A stretch of 64,000 bases of DNA. It comes from Litoreibacter janthinus (GTDB lineage: Bacteria > Pseudomonadota > Alphaproteobacteria > Rhodobacterales > Rhodobacteraceae). The stretch is taken from NCBI RefSeq assembly GCF_900111945.1, contig NZ_FOYO01000001.1:3479751-3543750 (forward strand). Direction: 5' to 3'. The notes under the pieces are model-generated. The model was not told where the DNA came from. It made no database searches and worked only from the letters and a program-made list of their open reading frames with translations. The stretch's first letter is position 1. Every line of letters starts with the position of its first letter. The position numbers and the translations under genes were made by a program. Positions 1 to 8,186 of the stretch are shown here, in pieces.

Positions 1-156
1 CACATCGGATTTTGAGAACGTCCGCTCCACCTCCATCTCGGCGGCCACGCGGGCCAGATGGCCGGTGATCCGCTCGAACTTGGCAAAGTAGCGCCGCGCG
101 GCGAGGTCGTCGGTCAAGCCGGAGTGGTCGGCGGTGAGGTTGAGGTCTTCAGTCAT
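1..156 (-). CDS. Hypothetical protein, N-terminal part (runs off the window)
   Basis: Only the first 52 codons are present; the reading frame stays open to the window edge. The start reads MTEDLNLTADHSGLTDDL, and the visible part is charged and probably helical. The ATG at 154-156 overlaps the stop of the upstream small membrane gene (TGA at 149-151), which suggests translational coupling. It is the third gene of a leftward operon beginning at 1434. No family recognised; function unknown. Confidence 0.6.
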   Translation of the reverse strand, partial: MTEDLNLTADHSGLTDDLAARRYFAKFERITGHLARVAAEMEVERTFSKSDV

Positions 157-355
157 CACTTGCGGCATCCGGCAATGCGCGATCCAACCATCCATTGAAC
201 CAGAAACCATAAAGCGCGGATATGACAAAGATCAGCACTTCGAAAACCCCAGAGTCAAATCTAGGCCACGTATCACCAACAAACCCACGCAGCCCGTAGA
301 ACACGAAGATCATTGTGATGATAGTGACAGCGATGACCCCAAGTGACCTAAGCAA
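149..355 (-). CDS. Small membrane protein, unknown function
   Basis: A 68-residue protein with a hydrophobic segment at about residues 5-25 and a second at about 38-56, so probably two transmembrane helices. The best start is a TTG two bases after the stop of the coiled-coil gene at 358, and the 3' end overlaps the next start by 8 bp. The tight packing on both sides is the main evidence that it is real. No good Shine-Dalgarno precedes the TTG, so the start is uncertain. No family recognised. Confidence 0.5.
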   Translation of the reverse strand: MLRSLGVIAVTIITMIFVFYGLRGFVGDTWPRFDSGVFEVLIFVISALYGFWFNGWLDRALPDAASDD

Positions 356-357
356 GG

Positions 358-1434
358 TTAGGCACCATACAGATTTTTGTCGTGCTTCTCGACGATCTTC
401 TCGAAGCGCCGCGCGAACCGCTCATCCGCCTTCGCCTTCTGCTCCAGCACTTTGCGGGCGAAAACCATTTGGTCCTCATGGGCTTCCATCATCTCAGTCA
501 TGCGCTTGTTGGTGGCGGCACCGATGCCGGCCATGGCGGATTGCGCCTCTTGGTCGGTTTTCACGCCAATCTCGTTGATCTTGTGCGCCACGTCCTGCTG
601 CTGAGCCGTCTTCAACGACTTGGTCAACGCATCGTAAAGCACCACGCGTTGCTTGGTGTCGGTTTCCAGCTTGTTGATCAAAACCATCTGCGTCGCCGCT
701 TGGTTTTGAAGCGAGTCGATCCAGGTTTTACCCTGCTCGATATAACGCTCAAGAGTCTGGCTTTTGGCCAGCTTCACCTGTTCGGCCTGCACCTTCTCGT
801 TATAAAGCGAGTTCAACCCCGCCAGTTCGGTCTCTAACTTAGTGCGCGCAGCCGCGTCCTGCTCTACAGATATCTTATTCTCCAACTCGATGATTTTCGG
901 GTCCATCGCCACGATCTCGGTGCGCAGGGTTTCCAATTCGCCCACAGTGAATTCGCGATCATCGAGCGTCGCGGTCAGGTTGCTTTCAACCTTTTCCTTT
1001 TGCTCGTTTAGCATGGTCAACTGGCCCTGAAGCAGCGCCACGATAGTATCGGACTTGCCGATGAGATCTTGCAATTTGTCATCAATCGACGCGGTTCGCA
1101 TACGCTCTTGGCGCAGGCTTTCCGACTTGCCTTGGGAGAAAATGCCCACAAAGCTTTCCCATCCGGTCTTGTCGCGCATCGCGGAAAAGTCTTCGGAGAA
1201 GCCGGAGGTCACGTCGTCCAAGCCCATAATCAGCTCGGCAATATTAGCGTCCATAGCCGCGGTATGGGCATGCACGTCTTCAAGCGAAGCGTTCTCAATG
1301 TCCAACTCCAGCACATCTCCGGCGTCCAACTTGGCCCGCGCAGATTCAATCTTGCTGGTCATTTCAGCGATTTTAGCTTGTGCTTCAGCCACTTGCTCTT
1401 GGCTTTCACGAACTTGCGCGTCGAAATTGGCCAT
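358..1434 (-). CDS. Coiled-coil protein, possibly TelA-like
   Basis: A 358-residue hydrophilic protein, almost entirely predicted helix with long heptad-like stretches rich in E, K, Q, A and L, and no signal peptide or membrane segment. GAGGGG lies 10 bases before the ATG, which supports the start. The length and helical build resemble the toxic-anion-resistance TelA family, but this is only a resemblance and no diagnostic motif was seen. It leads an operon with a small membrane protein and a third gene cut by the window edge. A membrane-associated scaffold or stress role is inference only. Confidence 0.7.
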   Translation of the reverse strand: MANFDAQVRESQEQVAEAQAKIAEMTSKIESARAKLDAGDVLELDIENASLEDVHAHTAAMDANIAELIMGLDDVTSGFSEDFSAMRDKTGWESFVGIFSQGKSESLRQERMRTASIDDKLQDLIGKSDTIVALLQGQLTMLNEQKEKVESNLTATLDDREFTVGELETLRTEIVAMDPKIIELENKISVEQDAAARTKLETELAGLNSLYNEKVQAEQVKLAKSQTLERYIEQGKTWIDSLQNQAATQMVLINKLETDTKQRVVLYDALTKSLKTAQQQDVAHKINEIGVKTDQEAQSAMAGIGAATNKRMTEMMEAHEDQMVFARKVLEQKAKADERFARRFEKIVEKHDKNLYGA

Positions 1435-1554
1435 AAAGAATATCCCCTCGTTTAAATGTTATCACCATTCACATAATGGCAAGAATTGCAGTTTTAAAGA
1501 GTTTGCCACGTCGAACCCGCCCCACGCCATAGCAAAAACCGGCTGTAAGGTAAT

Positions 1555-2346
1555 TTACGACAGCGCAGCTCTCAAGATGGGGCTTTTCGCATCACGTAAG
1601 ACGTCAATCACATCGAAATGGTGGCGTCCTGGCAAAATCATGTGGCCTACGCCCCATGCCTCGGCCAACCATCGGGCTTGGTCCAGAAACACCGGGCGCT
1701 CTTGCGAACCGACCGCCACAGTCACTGGCACATCCAATGAATGCCCCAAAACAGGGCTTTCTGCCTGCGCTTCTGCGGCATCCAAGCGCAACGTGTCGTT
1801 CATCGTCAACGGAAGCATCGGGCGAAGATCCGAAACGGGCGATATCGACAATACATGAGACAATCGAGCGGCCACATATGCTGACAAAACGCCCGGCATG
1901 GCCATGCGCGCCACCAAATGCCCGCCCGCCGAATGCCCTGCCAAAACAATCGGCCCGTCGGTCTGCTCTGCCAGAGCCGTTATAGCCTGCGCGACATGTT
2001 TTGTAATCTCGCTGATCCGAACCTCTGGTGCCAGAGGGTAGCCCGGATGCGCAATGGCCCATCCCGCGGTCAAGGCACCCTCACCGAAACAGGTCCAGTC
2101 ATCCTTGTGCCGCTGCAACCAGTAGCCGCCGTGCACGAAGATAAAGAGACCCTTCGCAGGGCCATCGGGACGGATCAGATCATATTTTGCGCGAGGGTTG
2201 TCGCCGTAGGCCACATCATACTCGCCCGTTTTCGCCGCGCGAAGCGCCGCCGATGCCGCCTCCCACGCGTCCACATAGCTTTGCGCGTTGGGGATAAAGG
2301 CGCCATTTTCATATTCCAGATCAAGCTCTTGCTGAGTTTTCGACAT
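1555..2346 (-). CDS. Alpha/beta hydrolase, arylformamidase (kynurenine formamidase)-like
   Basis: A cytoplasmic alpha/beta-hydrolase of about 263 residues. It has the oxyanion-hole motif HGGYW, typical of the arylformamidase/esterase branch, followed by the nucleophile elbow GHSAGG with the catalytic Ser. A late Asp and His (GRHHFDV) fit the rest of the triad. Arylformamidases hydrolyse N-formylkynurenine to kynurenine and formate in tryptophan breakdown; no other kynurenine gene is nearby, so the substrate is open. The ATG at 2346 is preferred; an in-frame TTG at 2355 with GGGG five bases upstream is a fair alternative. It is divergent from the sigma-factor gene, with only about 35 bp between starts. 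Confidence 0.8.
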   Translation of the reverse strand: MSKTQQELDLEYENGAFIPNAQSYVDAWEAASAALRAAKTGEYDVAYGDNPRAKYDLIRPDGPAKGLFIFVHGGYWLQRHKDDWTCFGEGALTAGWAIAHPGYPLAPEVRISEITKHVAQAITALAEQTDGPIVLAGHSAGGHLVARMAMPGVLSAYVAARLSHVLSISPVSDLRPMLPLTMNDTLRLDAAEAQAESPVLGHSLDVPVTVAVGSQERPVFLDQARWLAEAWGVGHMILPGRHHFDVIDVLRDAKSPILRAALS

Positions 2347-2381
2347 TCTTTTCAACTTTACCCCAAGGATTGACGCCGCCC

Positions 2382-2942
2382 ATGCGTCCTACCATCACTA
2401 TGCGTATGAAAACCAGCGACGAGGCATTGGCGCAAGCCGCGAGTGACGGGGACAGCGAGGCATTCAGCCTTCTGGTCAGGCGTCACTACGACCGGTTGTT
2501 CCGATTGTCTTGGCGATTAACCGGCCACCGCGCCGATGCTGAGGACTTGACGCATGACATTCTGGCAGCGCTCCCTGCCAAATTGCGCGCTTTCCGTGCA
2601 GACTCCAAGTTCACGACGTGGCTCTACCGCGTGACCTTGAACGCCGCGACCGATCGCGCTCGCAAGTCACAGCGCCGCAGGCGTGCCCGCGAAGGCTGGG
2701 GCCAAGACTACACCAGGCGCGCAGCTGAGGCCGCAGAAGGTGCCGAGGCACAAGACTGGTTGGCCAACGCCATGCGCGCCCTGCCGCCTGAACTGCGCGA
2801 GACCGTGGTGCTGACTTTGGGCGAAGAACTGACGCAAGCCCAAGCAGCTGAGGTTATGGGGCTGTCGGAAGGAACAATTGCGTGGCGTATGTCAGAAGTG
2901 AAACGCCACTTGCGCGAAATGGCCAAAGAGGGGGCCAGGTAG
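2382..2942 (+). CDS. ECF-type RNA polymerase sigma factor
   Basis: A sigma-70 family factor of about 186 residues with region 2 (RLSWRLTGHRADAEDLTHDI, with the usual acidic DAEDLT core) and region 4 helix-turn-helix (LTQAQAAEVMGLSEGTIAWR) near the C-terminus. No region 1 or 3 is present, which places it in the extracytoplasmic-function group. Starts are possible at TTG 2370, ATG 2382 or ATG 2400; AAGGA at 2365-2369 gives ATG 2382 the more reasonable spacing. The stop TAG directly abuts the ATG of the next gene, so it is very probably co-expressed with the membrane VWA protein, its likely regulator or target. Confidence 0.85.
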   Translation: MRPTITMRMKTSDEALAQAASDGDSEAFSLLVRRHYDRLFRLSWRLTGHRADAEDLTHDILAALPAKLRAFRADSKFTTWLYRVTLNAATDRARKSQRRRRAREGWGQDYTRRAAEAAEGAEAQDWLANAMRALPPELRETVVLTLGEELTQAQAAEVMGLSEGTIAWRMSEVKRHLREMAKEGAR

Positions 2943-4919
2943 ATGCCAGAATTTGAAGACGAACTAGACAAACTCCGCGCCGCATTGCGCGAGGCACCAG
3001 CGCCAGATGAAGCCACCAAGGAGGCCGCCTTGCGCAGGGCAGAAGAAAATTTTGAACGCCTCCAAGGATCGGCCTCTGCCGCACGTCCTACAGATATTAG
3101 CCCCAAGCGGGCAGGATTTTTGAAAGGACTTGGACAGATGTTTATGAAACCCAATTTGAAGCCGATGATGCTGGCAACGTCATCTCTGGTGATTGTCGGC
3201 GTTGGCGTGGTGCTGACAATGCCCCTTCTGCGAGAGCAATCAGCTCCGGCATTGAGAAACGAGGCCGTTGCGTCCAAGCCAAGTCCCGTATCGATCTCTG
3301 AATTGAGCGAGGCGGCGAATGACGCCGAGCAAGAGTCGCCGCGCGCGCGCGCGGCGACGAGCCAACCGGCTCCGGAGCGTGACGATGCAACCGCAAGTGT
3401 GGCTGCCCCAGGGCCGATGCGAATGGCTAAAAGTGCCGAGGGCTTTTCGGCGCAAGGAGTGGCCGTGAGTAACCTCACAACTTCCTCGCCGCCACTTCGC
3501 GACCGTCTGCCTCAGTCTGGCATCTCCCAGTCTCGCGACCAATTTCTTGATGTTTCATATAATCCTTTGAAGGTGACATCCGAAGAACCTGTTTCCACCT
3601 TCTCAATCGACGTGGATACGGCCAGCTATTCTTGGGTCCGCTCCAGCCTGTCGCGCGGCCAGATGCCAGACCCCAATTCGGTGCGGGTCGAGGAAATGGT
3701 GAACTACTTCCCTTACGCTTACCCCGCACCTGAAGGCGACGTGCCATTCCGCCAAACCGTGACTGTCAGCGAAACCCCATGGAACACAGACACCCAACTG
3801 ATGCACATCGCTATTCAAGGCGCGCAGATCACGGATCGTCCACCGTTAAACCTTGTGTTCCTTCTGGACACCTCAGGCTCTATGCAGGACGCAAACAAGC
3901 TGCCTTTACTGGTGCAAAGCTTCCGCCTGATGCTTGGCCAGCTACACCCAGAAGATGAGGTTGCAATCGTCACCTATGCGGGCTCCGCTGGCACTGTCCT
4001 AGAGCCCACCAAAGCATCCGAGCGCCGCAAGATCGAAGACGCTTTGCTGCGCTTGTCGGCAGGTGGCTCTACTGCCGGCGGCGAAGGCCTGCGCGCGGCC
4101 TATACGCTTGCAGATCAGATGAGCCGCGACGGAGAGGTCTCGCGCGTTCTATTGGCCACCGATGGGGATTTTAACGTCGGTATGCAATCAGACGCGGAGC
4201 TAAAGAGCTTCGTGGAGCAAAAGCGCCAGTCCGGCACATATCTTTCGGTCTTCGGCTTCGGGCGCGGCAATGTGAACGACGCTTTGATGCAGACCCTTGC
4301 CCAGAATGGAAACGGCCAAGCCGCCTATATCGACACCTTGGCCGAGGCACAAAAGGTGCTGGTCGATCAACTTTCCGGCGCGATGTTCACCATCGCCCAA
4401 GACGTCAAGATTCAGGTGGAGTTCAACCCCGCCACCGTCGCCGAATATCGCCTTATCGGCTACGAGACCCGCGCGCTGAGACGCGAGGATTTCAACAATG
4501 ATAGGGTGGACGCGGGCGAAATCGGGGCTGGCCATACGGTCACCGCACTCTATGAGATTACCCCTGTTGGCTCCGACGCTGTGCTGACCGACCCGCTGCG
4601 TTTCGGGTCAACTGTTGAGGATGGAAATACGTCTGACCTCGCGTTCCTGCGCCTGCGCTACAAGGAGCCTGGCGTTACACAAAGCAAACTGCTTGAAGAG
4701 GTCGTACCGGTCGGCGTTCAGAATGCAGGGCCCGAGGCGTCATTTGGCGCAGCGATCGCAGGCTTCGCGCAACTGCTGCGCGGCGAAACTGCACTGGGTG
4801 ATTGGAACTATGCCGACGCCGTAGCACTCGCAAATGCCAACAAGGGCAGTGATGAGTTCGGATACAGAGCCGAGGCCGTGCAACTCATACGTTTGGCAGA
4901 AAGCATGTCGCGGAACTGA
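2943..4919 (+). CDS. Membrane-anchored von Willebrand factor A domain protein (YfbK-like)
   Basis: A 658-residue protein. Residues 1-70 are charged and probably cytoplasmic, a transmembrane helix spans about 75-96, and a low-complexity linker runs to about 180. It continues with a conserved YfbK-type N-terminal domain (about 200-300), a VWA domain whose MIDAS motif DTSGS lies at 309-313, and a C-terminal DUF3520-like region. The layout suggests a short cytoplasmic anti-sigma-like tail joined to an extracytoplasmic metal-dependent adhesion domain. It directly follows the ECF sigma gene with no spacer. VWA domains bind partners through a divalent cation; the partner here is unknown. The anti-sigma role is inference. 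Confidence 0.8.
   Translation: MPEFEDELDKLRAALREAPAPDEATKEAALRRAEENFERLQGSASAARPTDISPKRAGFLKGLGQMFMKPNLKPMMLATSSLVIVGVGVVLTMPLLREQSAPALRNEAVASKPSPVSISELSEAANDAEQESPRARAATSQPAPERDDATASVAAPGPMRMAKSAEGFSAQGVAVSNLTTSSPPLRDRLPQSGISQSRDQFLDVSYNPLKVTSEEPVSTFSIDVDTASYSWVRSSLSRGQMPDPNSVRVEEMVNYFPYAYPAPEGDVPFRQTVTVSETPWNTDTQLMHIAIQGAQITDRPPLNLVFLLDTSGSMQDANKLPLLVQSFRLMLGQLHPEDEVAIVTYAGSAGTVLEPTKASERRKIEDALLRLSAGGSTAGGEGLRAAYTLADQMSRDGEVSRVLLATDGDFNVGMQSDAELKSFVEQKRQSGTYLSVFGFGRGNVNDALMQTLAQNGNGQAAYIDTLAEAQKVLVDQLSGAMFTIAQDVKIQVEFNPATVAEYRLIGYETRALRREDFNNDRVDAGEIGAGHTVTALYEITPVGSDAVLTDPLRFGSTVEDGNTSDLAFLRLRYKEPGVTQSKLLEEVVPVGVQNAGPEASFGAAIAGFAQLLRGETALGDWNYADAVALANANKGSDEFGYRAEAVQLIRLAESMSRN
3335..3358. 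repeat. Perfect 24-bp GC palindrome inside the VWA gene
   Basis: The sequence is a perfect self-complementary 24-mer with a central alternating CG run of 16 bases. It sits in the low-complexity linker (residues about 132-139) of the VWA protein. It could extrude as a cruciform or adopt Z-form DNA; it may also simply reflect GC-rich codon choice for Arg-Ala repeats. Confidence 0.7.
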
Positions 4920-4931
4920 CCCACCCAAACG

Positions 4932-4967
4932 AAAAAGGCCTCAGTGCTTTGCGGCACCGAGGCTTTC
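4932..4967. terminator. Bidirectional rho-independent terminator between the VWA gene and atpF
   Basis: A GC-rich stem (GCCTCAGTGC against GCACCGAGGC, one mismatch) is flanked by AAAAA on the left and TTTC on the right. It lies between the convergent stops at 4919 and 4987 and can serve both the sigma/VWA operon and the leftward F0 operon, for which the A-run becomes a U-run. Confidence 0.75.
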
Positions 4968-4986
4968 AGAAACTATCAGCTAAACC

Positions 4987-5541
4987 TTAGTGCAGCTTTG
5001 CTTTCACTTGCGCGATTGCGTCGTCGATCAAACCGTTCTGATCCGCAGCGCTTGTTTTGGAGGCCACCACATCTGCGGCAGCAGCGATGGCAACGGATAC
5101 GGCACGGTCGCGAACTTCACGAACGGCAGAAGCTTCAGCACTTGCGATTTGTTCTTCCGCAGACTGGAGACGACGCGCGATGGAGGTTTTCAGATCCTCT
5201 TTCGCCTGCTCAGCTGCTGCTTCGGCTTCACGCTTGGCTTCGGCCACGATGCGGTCAGCTTGCTCAGCCACCTCTTTTTGCTTGCGCTCATAAGAGGCCA
5301 GCAAGGTTTGAGCTTCTTCGCGAAGGGCCTTGGCCTCATCAAGCTCGGACTGAATGGTTTCAGCGCGCTTGTCGAGCATTCCGCCAAGCATGCCCGGAAC
5401 TTTGAAATAGAACAGGACTGCGATGAACAGAAGGAACGCCAGAAGCACAATGAAGTTTGTGTTGTGCAGCGACACGAAAGGACCGCTCGCGGCCAGCGCG
5501 GGGGCGGGCAACACTGCAGCAAGAGTGAGAAGCTTCTTCAT
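4987..5541 (-). CDS. atpF: ATP synthase F0 subunit b
   Basis: A 184-residue stator subunit with a signal-like hydrophobic start, one membrane helix (about residues 25-48) and a long charged amphipathic helix rich in E, A, K and R that forms the peripheral stalk to F1. It is the last gene of the leftward order atpI-atpB-atpE-atpF'-atpF and starts three bases after the b' stop. A convergent terminator follows. The F1 genes are not in the window, as is usual for alphaproteobacteria in which F0 and F1 operons are separate. Confidence 0.93.
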   Translation of the reverse strand: MKKLLTLAAVLPAPALAASGPFVSLHNTNFIVLLAFLLFIAVLFYFKVPGMLGGMLDKRAETIQSELDEAKALREEAQTLLASYERKQKEVAEQADRIVAEAKREAEAAAEQAKEDLKTSIARRLQSAEEQIASAEASAVREVRDRAVSVAIAAAADVVASKTSAADQNGLIDDAIAQVKAKLH

Positions 5542-5544
5542 CTC

Positions 5545-6072
5545 TTATCCTTTCATCTTAGCAGTGACGGCGGCAGTGATCGATTTTGCGTCGATTTTGC
5601 CGGGAGCCACTGCGGACACGATATCTTTTGCGATGTCTTTAGCCACTGTCGCGACGCTTTCAGCGGCGCTATCACGAATGGCTGCGATCGCTTTTTCACC
5701 TTCGGCAGAACGGGCGGCAATCTCTGCATCCGCTTTTGCGATGGCCTTGTCCAAATCGACCTGAATGGCCGCTTTGGTTTCGCCGACGATCCGACCTGCC
5801 TCGGCGCGTGCGTCGATCAGGGCTTTGTCGTAAGCCGCTTCCGCGTCCAAAGCCTGTTGCTTCAGGTCTTCGGCGGCAGCAATGTCGTTGGTTATGGTGC
5901 CGGCACGTTCTGCCAGAACCGATCCGATGCGCGGCAGCGCAACGCGCGACAGCACAAAGTAAATGACCACAAGCGTGATCAGCAACCAGACGATCTGGTT
6001 ATCAAAGGTCGAGAAATCAAGCTGGGGCATGCCCGCGCTTTCTTTCACTACTTCACCGGTTTCAGTTGCCAT
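5545..6072 (-). CDS. atpG: ATP synthase F0 subunit b'
   Basis: A 175-residue b-type subunit. It has an N-terminal leader containing MPQLDFSTF, typical of the b' form of photosynthetic and related alphaproteobacteria, one membrane helix (about 25-47), and a long Ala/Glu/Lys-rich helix. With atpF it forms the heterodimeric peripheral stalk. It lies between atpE and atpF; a strong hairpin separates it from atpE. Naming varies (atpG, atpF2, atpX). Confidence 0.92.
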   Translation of the reverse strand: MATETGEVVKESAGMPQLDFSTFDNQIVWLLITLVVIYFVLSRVALPRIGSVLAERAGTITNDIAAAEDLKQQALDAEAAYDKALIDARAEAGRIVGETKAAIQVDLDKAIAKADAEIAARSAEGEKAIAAIRDSAAESVATVAKDIAKDIVSAVAPGKIDAKSITAAVTAKMKG

Positions 6073-6110
6073 GATGGCCCCCAGATGTGTCTGAATACTT
6101 AGATCTTACA

Positions 6111-6139
6111 TCGGACGGGCCCGCTTCAGGCCCGCCCGA
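6111..6139 (-). other. Intercistronic hairpin between atpE and atpF'
   Basis: An 11-position stem (TCGGACGGGCC against GGCCCGCCCGA, one internal mismatch, 7-base loop) lies in the 92-bp gap after the atpE stop. There is no U-run. Such hairpins after atpE are a common way to stabilise the atpE message, whose product is needed in many copies per complex; that role is inferred here. Confidence 0.55.
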
Positions 6140-6164
6140 CCGTAAGGATGGTATAGCTTGGTTC

Positions 6165-6401
6165 TTAAACGGCGAACATCAGCAGAAGGGCTACGAGGAA
6201 CGAGAAGATCCCCAGAGCTTCCGCGAATGCGATGCCGATGAACAGTGTTGCAGTCTGCGAAGCAGCTGCGGACGGGTTGCGCAGAGCGCCGGACAGGTAG
6301 TTACCAGCAACGTTGCCCACACCGACGGCTGCGCCGCCCATGCCAACAGATGCCAGGCCTGCGCCGATGAATTGACCCATTTGTGCGATATCGCCTTCCA
6401 T
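6165..6401 (-). CDS. atpE: ATP synthase F0 subunit c
   Basis: A 78-residue proteolipid made of two hydrophobic helices joined by a polar loop with conserved RNPSA (residues 41-45). The second helix carries the proton-binding carboxylate Glu61 (FAEALGIF). The start MEGDIAQM is preceded by AAGGAG at ideal spacing; a longer frame extends upstream but is not supported. It forms the rotating c-ring in the inner membrane. Confidence 0.95.
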   Translation of the reverse strand: MEGDIAQMGQFIGAGLASVGMGGAAVGVGNVAGNYLSGALRNPSAAASQTATLFIGIAFAEALGIFSFLVALLLMFAV

Positions 6402-6447
6402 GTCTTTTCTCCTTACGATGGAATTGAGGTGATTAGTCTTCGTGACC

Positions 6448-7206
6448 TTAGTGGGAAGGATGCAGCGCATCTTTCAGATACACGCAGGTCAGAATTGCGA
6501 ACACGTAAGCCTGGATGCCGCTTACGAGAATTTCGAGCCCATACATGGCGGTGATCGCCAGAATGGACAGAGGTGAGATTGCCGCGATGGCAGCGAAGCC
6601 CGCGAACACTTTGATAACGGCGTGGCCCGCCATCATGTTGCCCGCCAAACGAATGGAGTGGCTCACCGGCCGCACGAAGTAGCTGATGACTTCGATCAGC
6701 GCCAGGATCGGACGCAGCGCCAGTGGCGCCGAAGACACCCAGAACAGGCCCAGGAAACCCATGCCGTTTTTGACGAAACCCAAGACGGTGACTGCCAAGA
6801 ATACGAAGATTGCCAGAACACCTGTCACCGCAATATGCGATGTGGTTGTGAAGGCCATTGGCAACAGGCCAAGGAAGTTCGACACCAGAATGAACATGAA
6901 CAACGTCATGATGTAGGGGAAGTACTTCACACCGTCTTTACCGGTGACGTCTTCTACCATCTTGTAGACAAAGCCATACAGCATTTCAGCGATGGACTGG
7001 CTGCGCGATGGCACGATAGCGCGGCGCGAGGTGCCGATAACCAGCAGCAAGATGATGCAGACGACTGTCAAAGCCATCCAAAGCGTCACGTTAGTGATGG
7101 TGAAAGCACCAACATCGCCATGGCCAAACAGCGGCTTAACGATGAATTGGTCCATCGGGTGAAAAACCAGACCGCCTTCTTCCGCGCCGTGAGCTTCTGT
7201 CGCCAT
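6448..7206 (-). CDS. atpB: ATP synthase F0 subunit a
   Basis: A membrane protein of about 252 residues with five to six hydrophobic helices. The conserved proton-channel arginine lies in [18 protein letters not shown] sits 7 bases before the ATG at 7206; the frame extends 12 codons upstream but that part lacks initiation signals. It follows atpI closely. It provides the half-channels for proton passage against the c-ring. Confidence 0.94.
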   Translation of the reverse strand: MATEAHGAEEGGLVFHPMDQFIVKPLFGHGDVGAFTITNVTLWMALTVVCIILLLVIGTSRRAIVPSRSQSIAEMLYGFVYKMVEDVTGKDGVKYFPYIMTLFMFILVSNFLGLLPMAFTTTSHIAVTGVLAIFVFLAVTVLGFVKNGMGFLGLFWVSSAPLALRPILALIEVISYFVRPVSHSIRLAGNMMAGHAVIKVFAGFAAIAAISPLSILAITAMYGLEILVSGIQAYVFAILTCVYLKDALHPSH

Positions 7207-7210
7207 CCGT

Positions 7211-7537
7211 TCAATCCTTCTCGCTGGCCGCTTTGGCCACATGTTCGTTTTGGACTTCTTTGGCGGTGCGAAGCATAACGTTCACCCCGGCCGCAAAGCC
7301 CAGCAATGTGAAAACCACCAGAAAGATCGGCAATGTGCCGAACAGCCAATCCAGGCCGTATCCAATGGTCAGACCGATCCCAAGACCGGCAACAAGTTCC
7401 GTCACCATCCGCCAGCCCTGTTGGGCGCCTGAATAGTGCTCGTCCCCCCTTGGCTTTTCGGCCTGTGAGGTTTTCTTGAGGCCTTCGATCCGCTCGCTCA
7501 GCGCATCGAGCTGGGCCTTATTCGGGTCTTCGGTCAT
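7211..7537 (-). CDS. atpI: ATP synthase assembly protein AtpI
   Basis: A 108-residue protein with a charged N-terminus and two membrane helices (about 46-66 and 71-92), the second pair rich in Gly as in the AtpI/Atp1 family. The family assists c-ring assembly and is usually non-essential. It is the first gene of the F0 operon. The ATG at 7537 has GAGGGG upstream at good spacing; the preceding in-frame TTG is unlikely. A sigma-70-like promoter lies about 30 bp upstream. Confidence 0.88.
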   Translation of the reverse strand: MTEDPNKAQLDALSERIEGLKKTSQAEKPRGDEHYSGAQQGWRMVTELVAGLGIGLTIGYGLDWLFGTLPIFLVVFTLLGFAAGVNVMLRTAKEVQNEHVAKAASEKD

Positions 7538-7567
7538 CAAAAATCACCCCTCGGGAGGTTTGATGGA

Positions 7568-7596
7568 GGGATAGGCCGCGGGCACCACAGAGTCAA
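7568..7596 (-). promoter_or_regulatory. Probable sigma-70 promoter of the F0 operon
   Basis: Read on the minus strand, TTGACT and TATCCC are separated by 17 bases and lie about 30 bp upstream of atpI. The -35 is close to consensus and the -10 keeps the TAT start. Confidence 0.5.
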
Positions 7597-7709
7597 TCGC
7601 TCTAAACAGGGCCACGCCACGCCATCAAGTCCATGTTTCTAAATAAAAAAATTCCCACCAAAGAACGGCAGGACACCTCGTCGCAGCTTGGCATGCAGCA
7701 AACCCATAT

Positions 7710-7725
7710 TCAACCATTTGGTTGA
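7710..7725. promoter_or_regulatory. Palindromic operator candidate upstream of the arsR-type gene
   Basis: TCAACCATTTGGTTGA is a perfect 16-bp palindrome 31 bp before the ArsR-type start codon. Palindromes of the form CAACCA-N2-TGGTTG are typical of autorepressed ArsR-family genes of the SdpR-like branch; autoregulation is inferred from position. Confidence 0.6.
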
Positions 7726-7756
7726 CGATTGCGAAGCCGCACGCCATGACACGACT

Positions 7757-8080
7757 ATGAGCGCGTCACTAGACACAACCTTTGCGGCCCTTGCCGATAG
7801 TACTCGAAGGGCAATCCTGACGATGTTGTTAGAAGACGACATGGCTGTCACGGACGTGGCCGAACCCTTCGATATGTCTCTTGCTGCGATTTCCAAGCAC
7901 CTGTCCATCCTGACCCGTGCCGGCCTGATATCTCAGGAAAAACGCGGTAGAGTCAAATGGTGCAAACTTGAGCCCGACGCCATGCGGAGCGCAATTGTCT
8001 GGATCGAGAGCTTCGGCCAACTAGAAGCGTTGAACTTCGAAGCTTTCGAGCGCTTTCTAGATAATGAGCTTGGCTCCTGA
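7757..8080 (+). CDS. ArsR-family winged-helix transcriptional regulator
   Basis: A 107-residue regulator. The opening FAALADSTRRAIL and the recognition region DMSLAAISKHLSILTRAGLI are hallmark ArsR/SmtB features. No metal-binding cysteine pair is seen in the recognition helix, and the sequence is closer to the non-metal SdpR-like branch, which usually controls an SRPBCC (AHSA1) gene. No such partner follows here; a leftward exporter does. The ATG at 7757 is chosen because the conserved fold starts there, although the ribosome-binding site is weak. A perfect palindrome lies just upstream. Confidence 0.87.
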   Translation: MSASLDTTFAALADSTRRAILTMLLEDDMAVTDVAEPFDMSLAAISKHLSILTRAGLISQEKRGRVKWCKLEPDAMRSAIVWIESFGQLEALNFEAFERFLDNELGS

Positions 8081-8186
8081 GCCAAAGTCCAGCCACCTGC
8101 GAAACGGGCAGAACCAGAGTTCCAAATCCACGAAGGCTGTTATCTGCGCAGAAGGACCATGCTGGATCGAAAACGGTTCCTAAAAC

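Noticed and set aside
4990..6102. A 370-codon plus-strand frame opposite atpF and atpF'
   Set aside because: Antisense shadow of two certain genes; no family resemblance.
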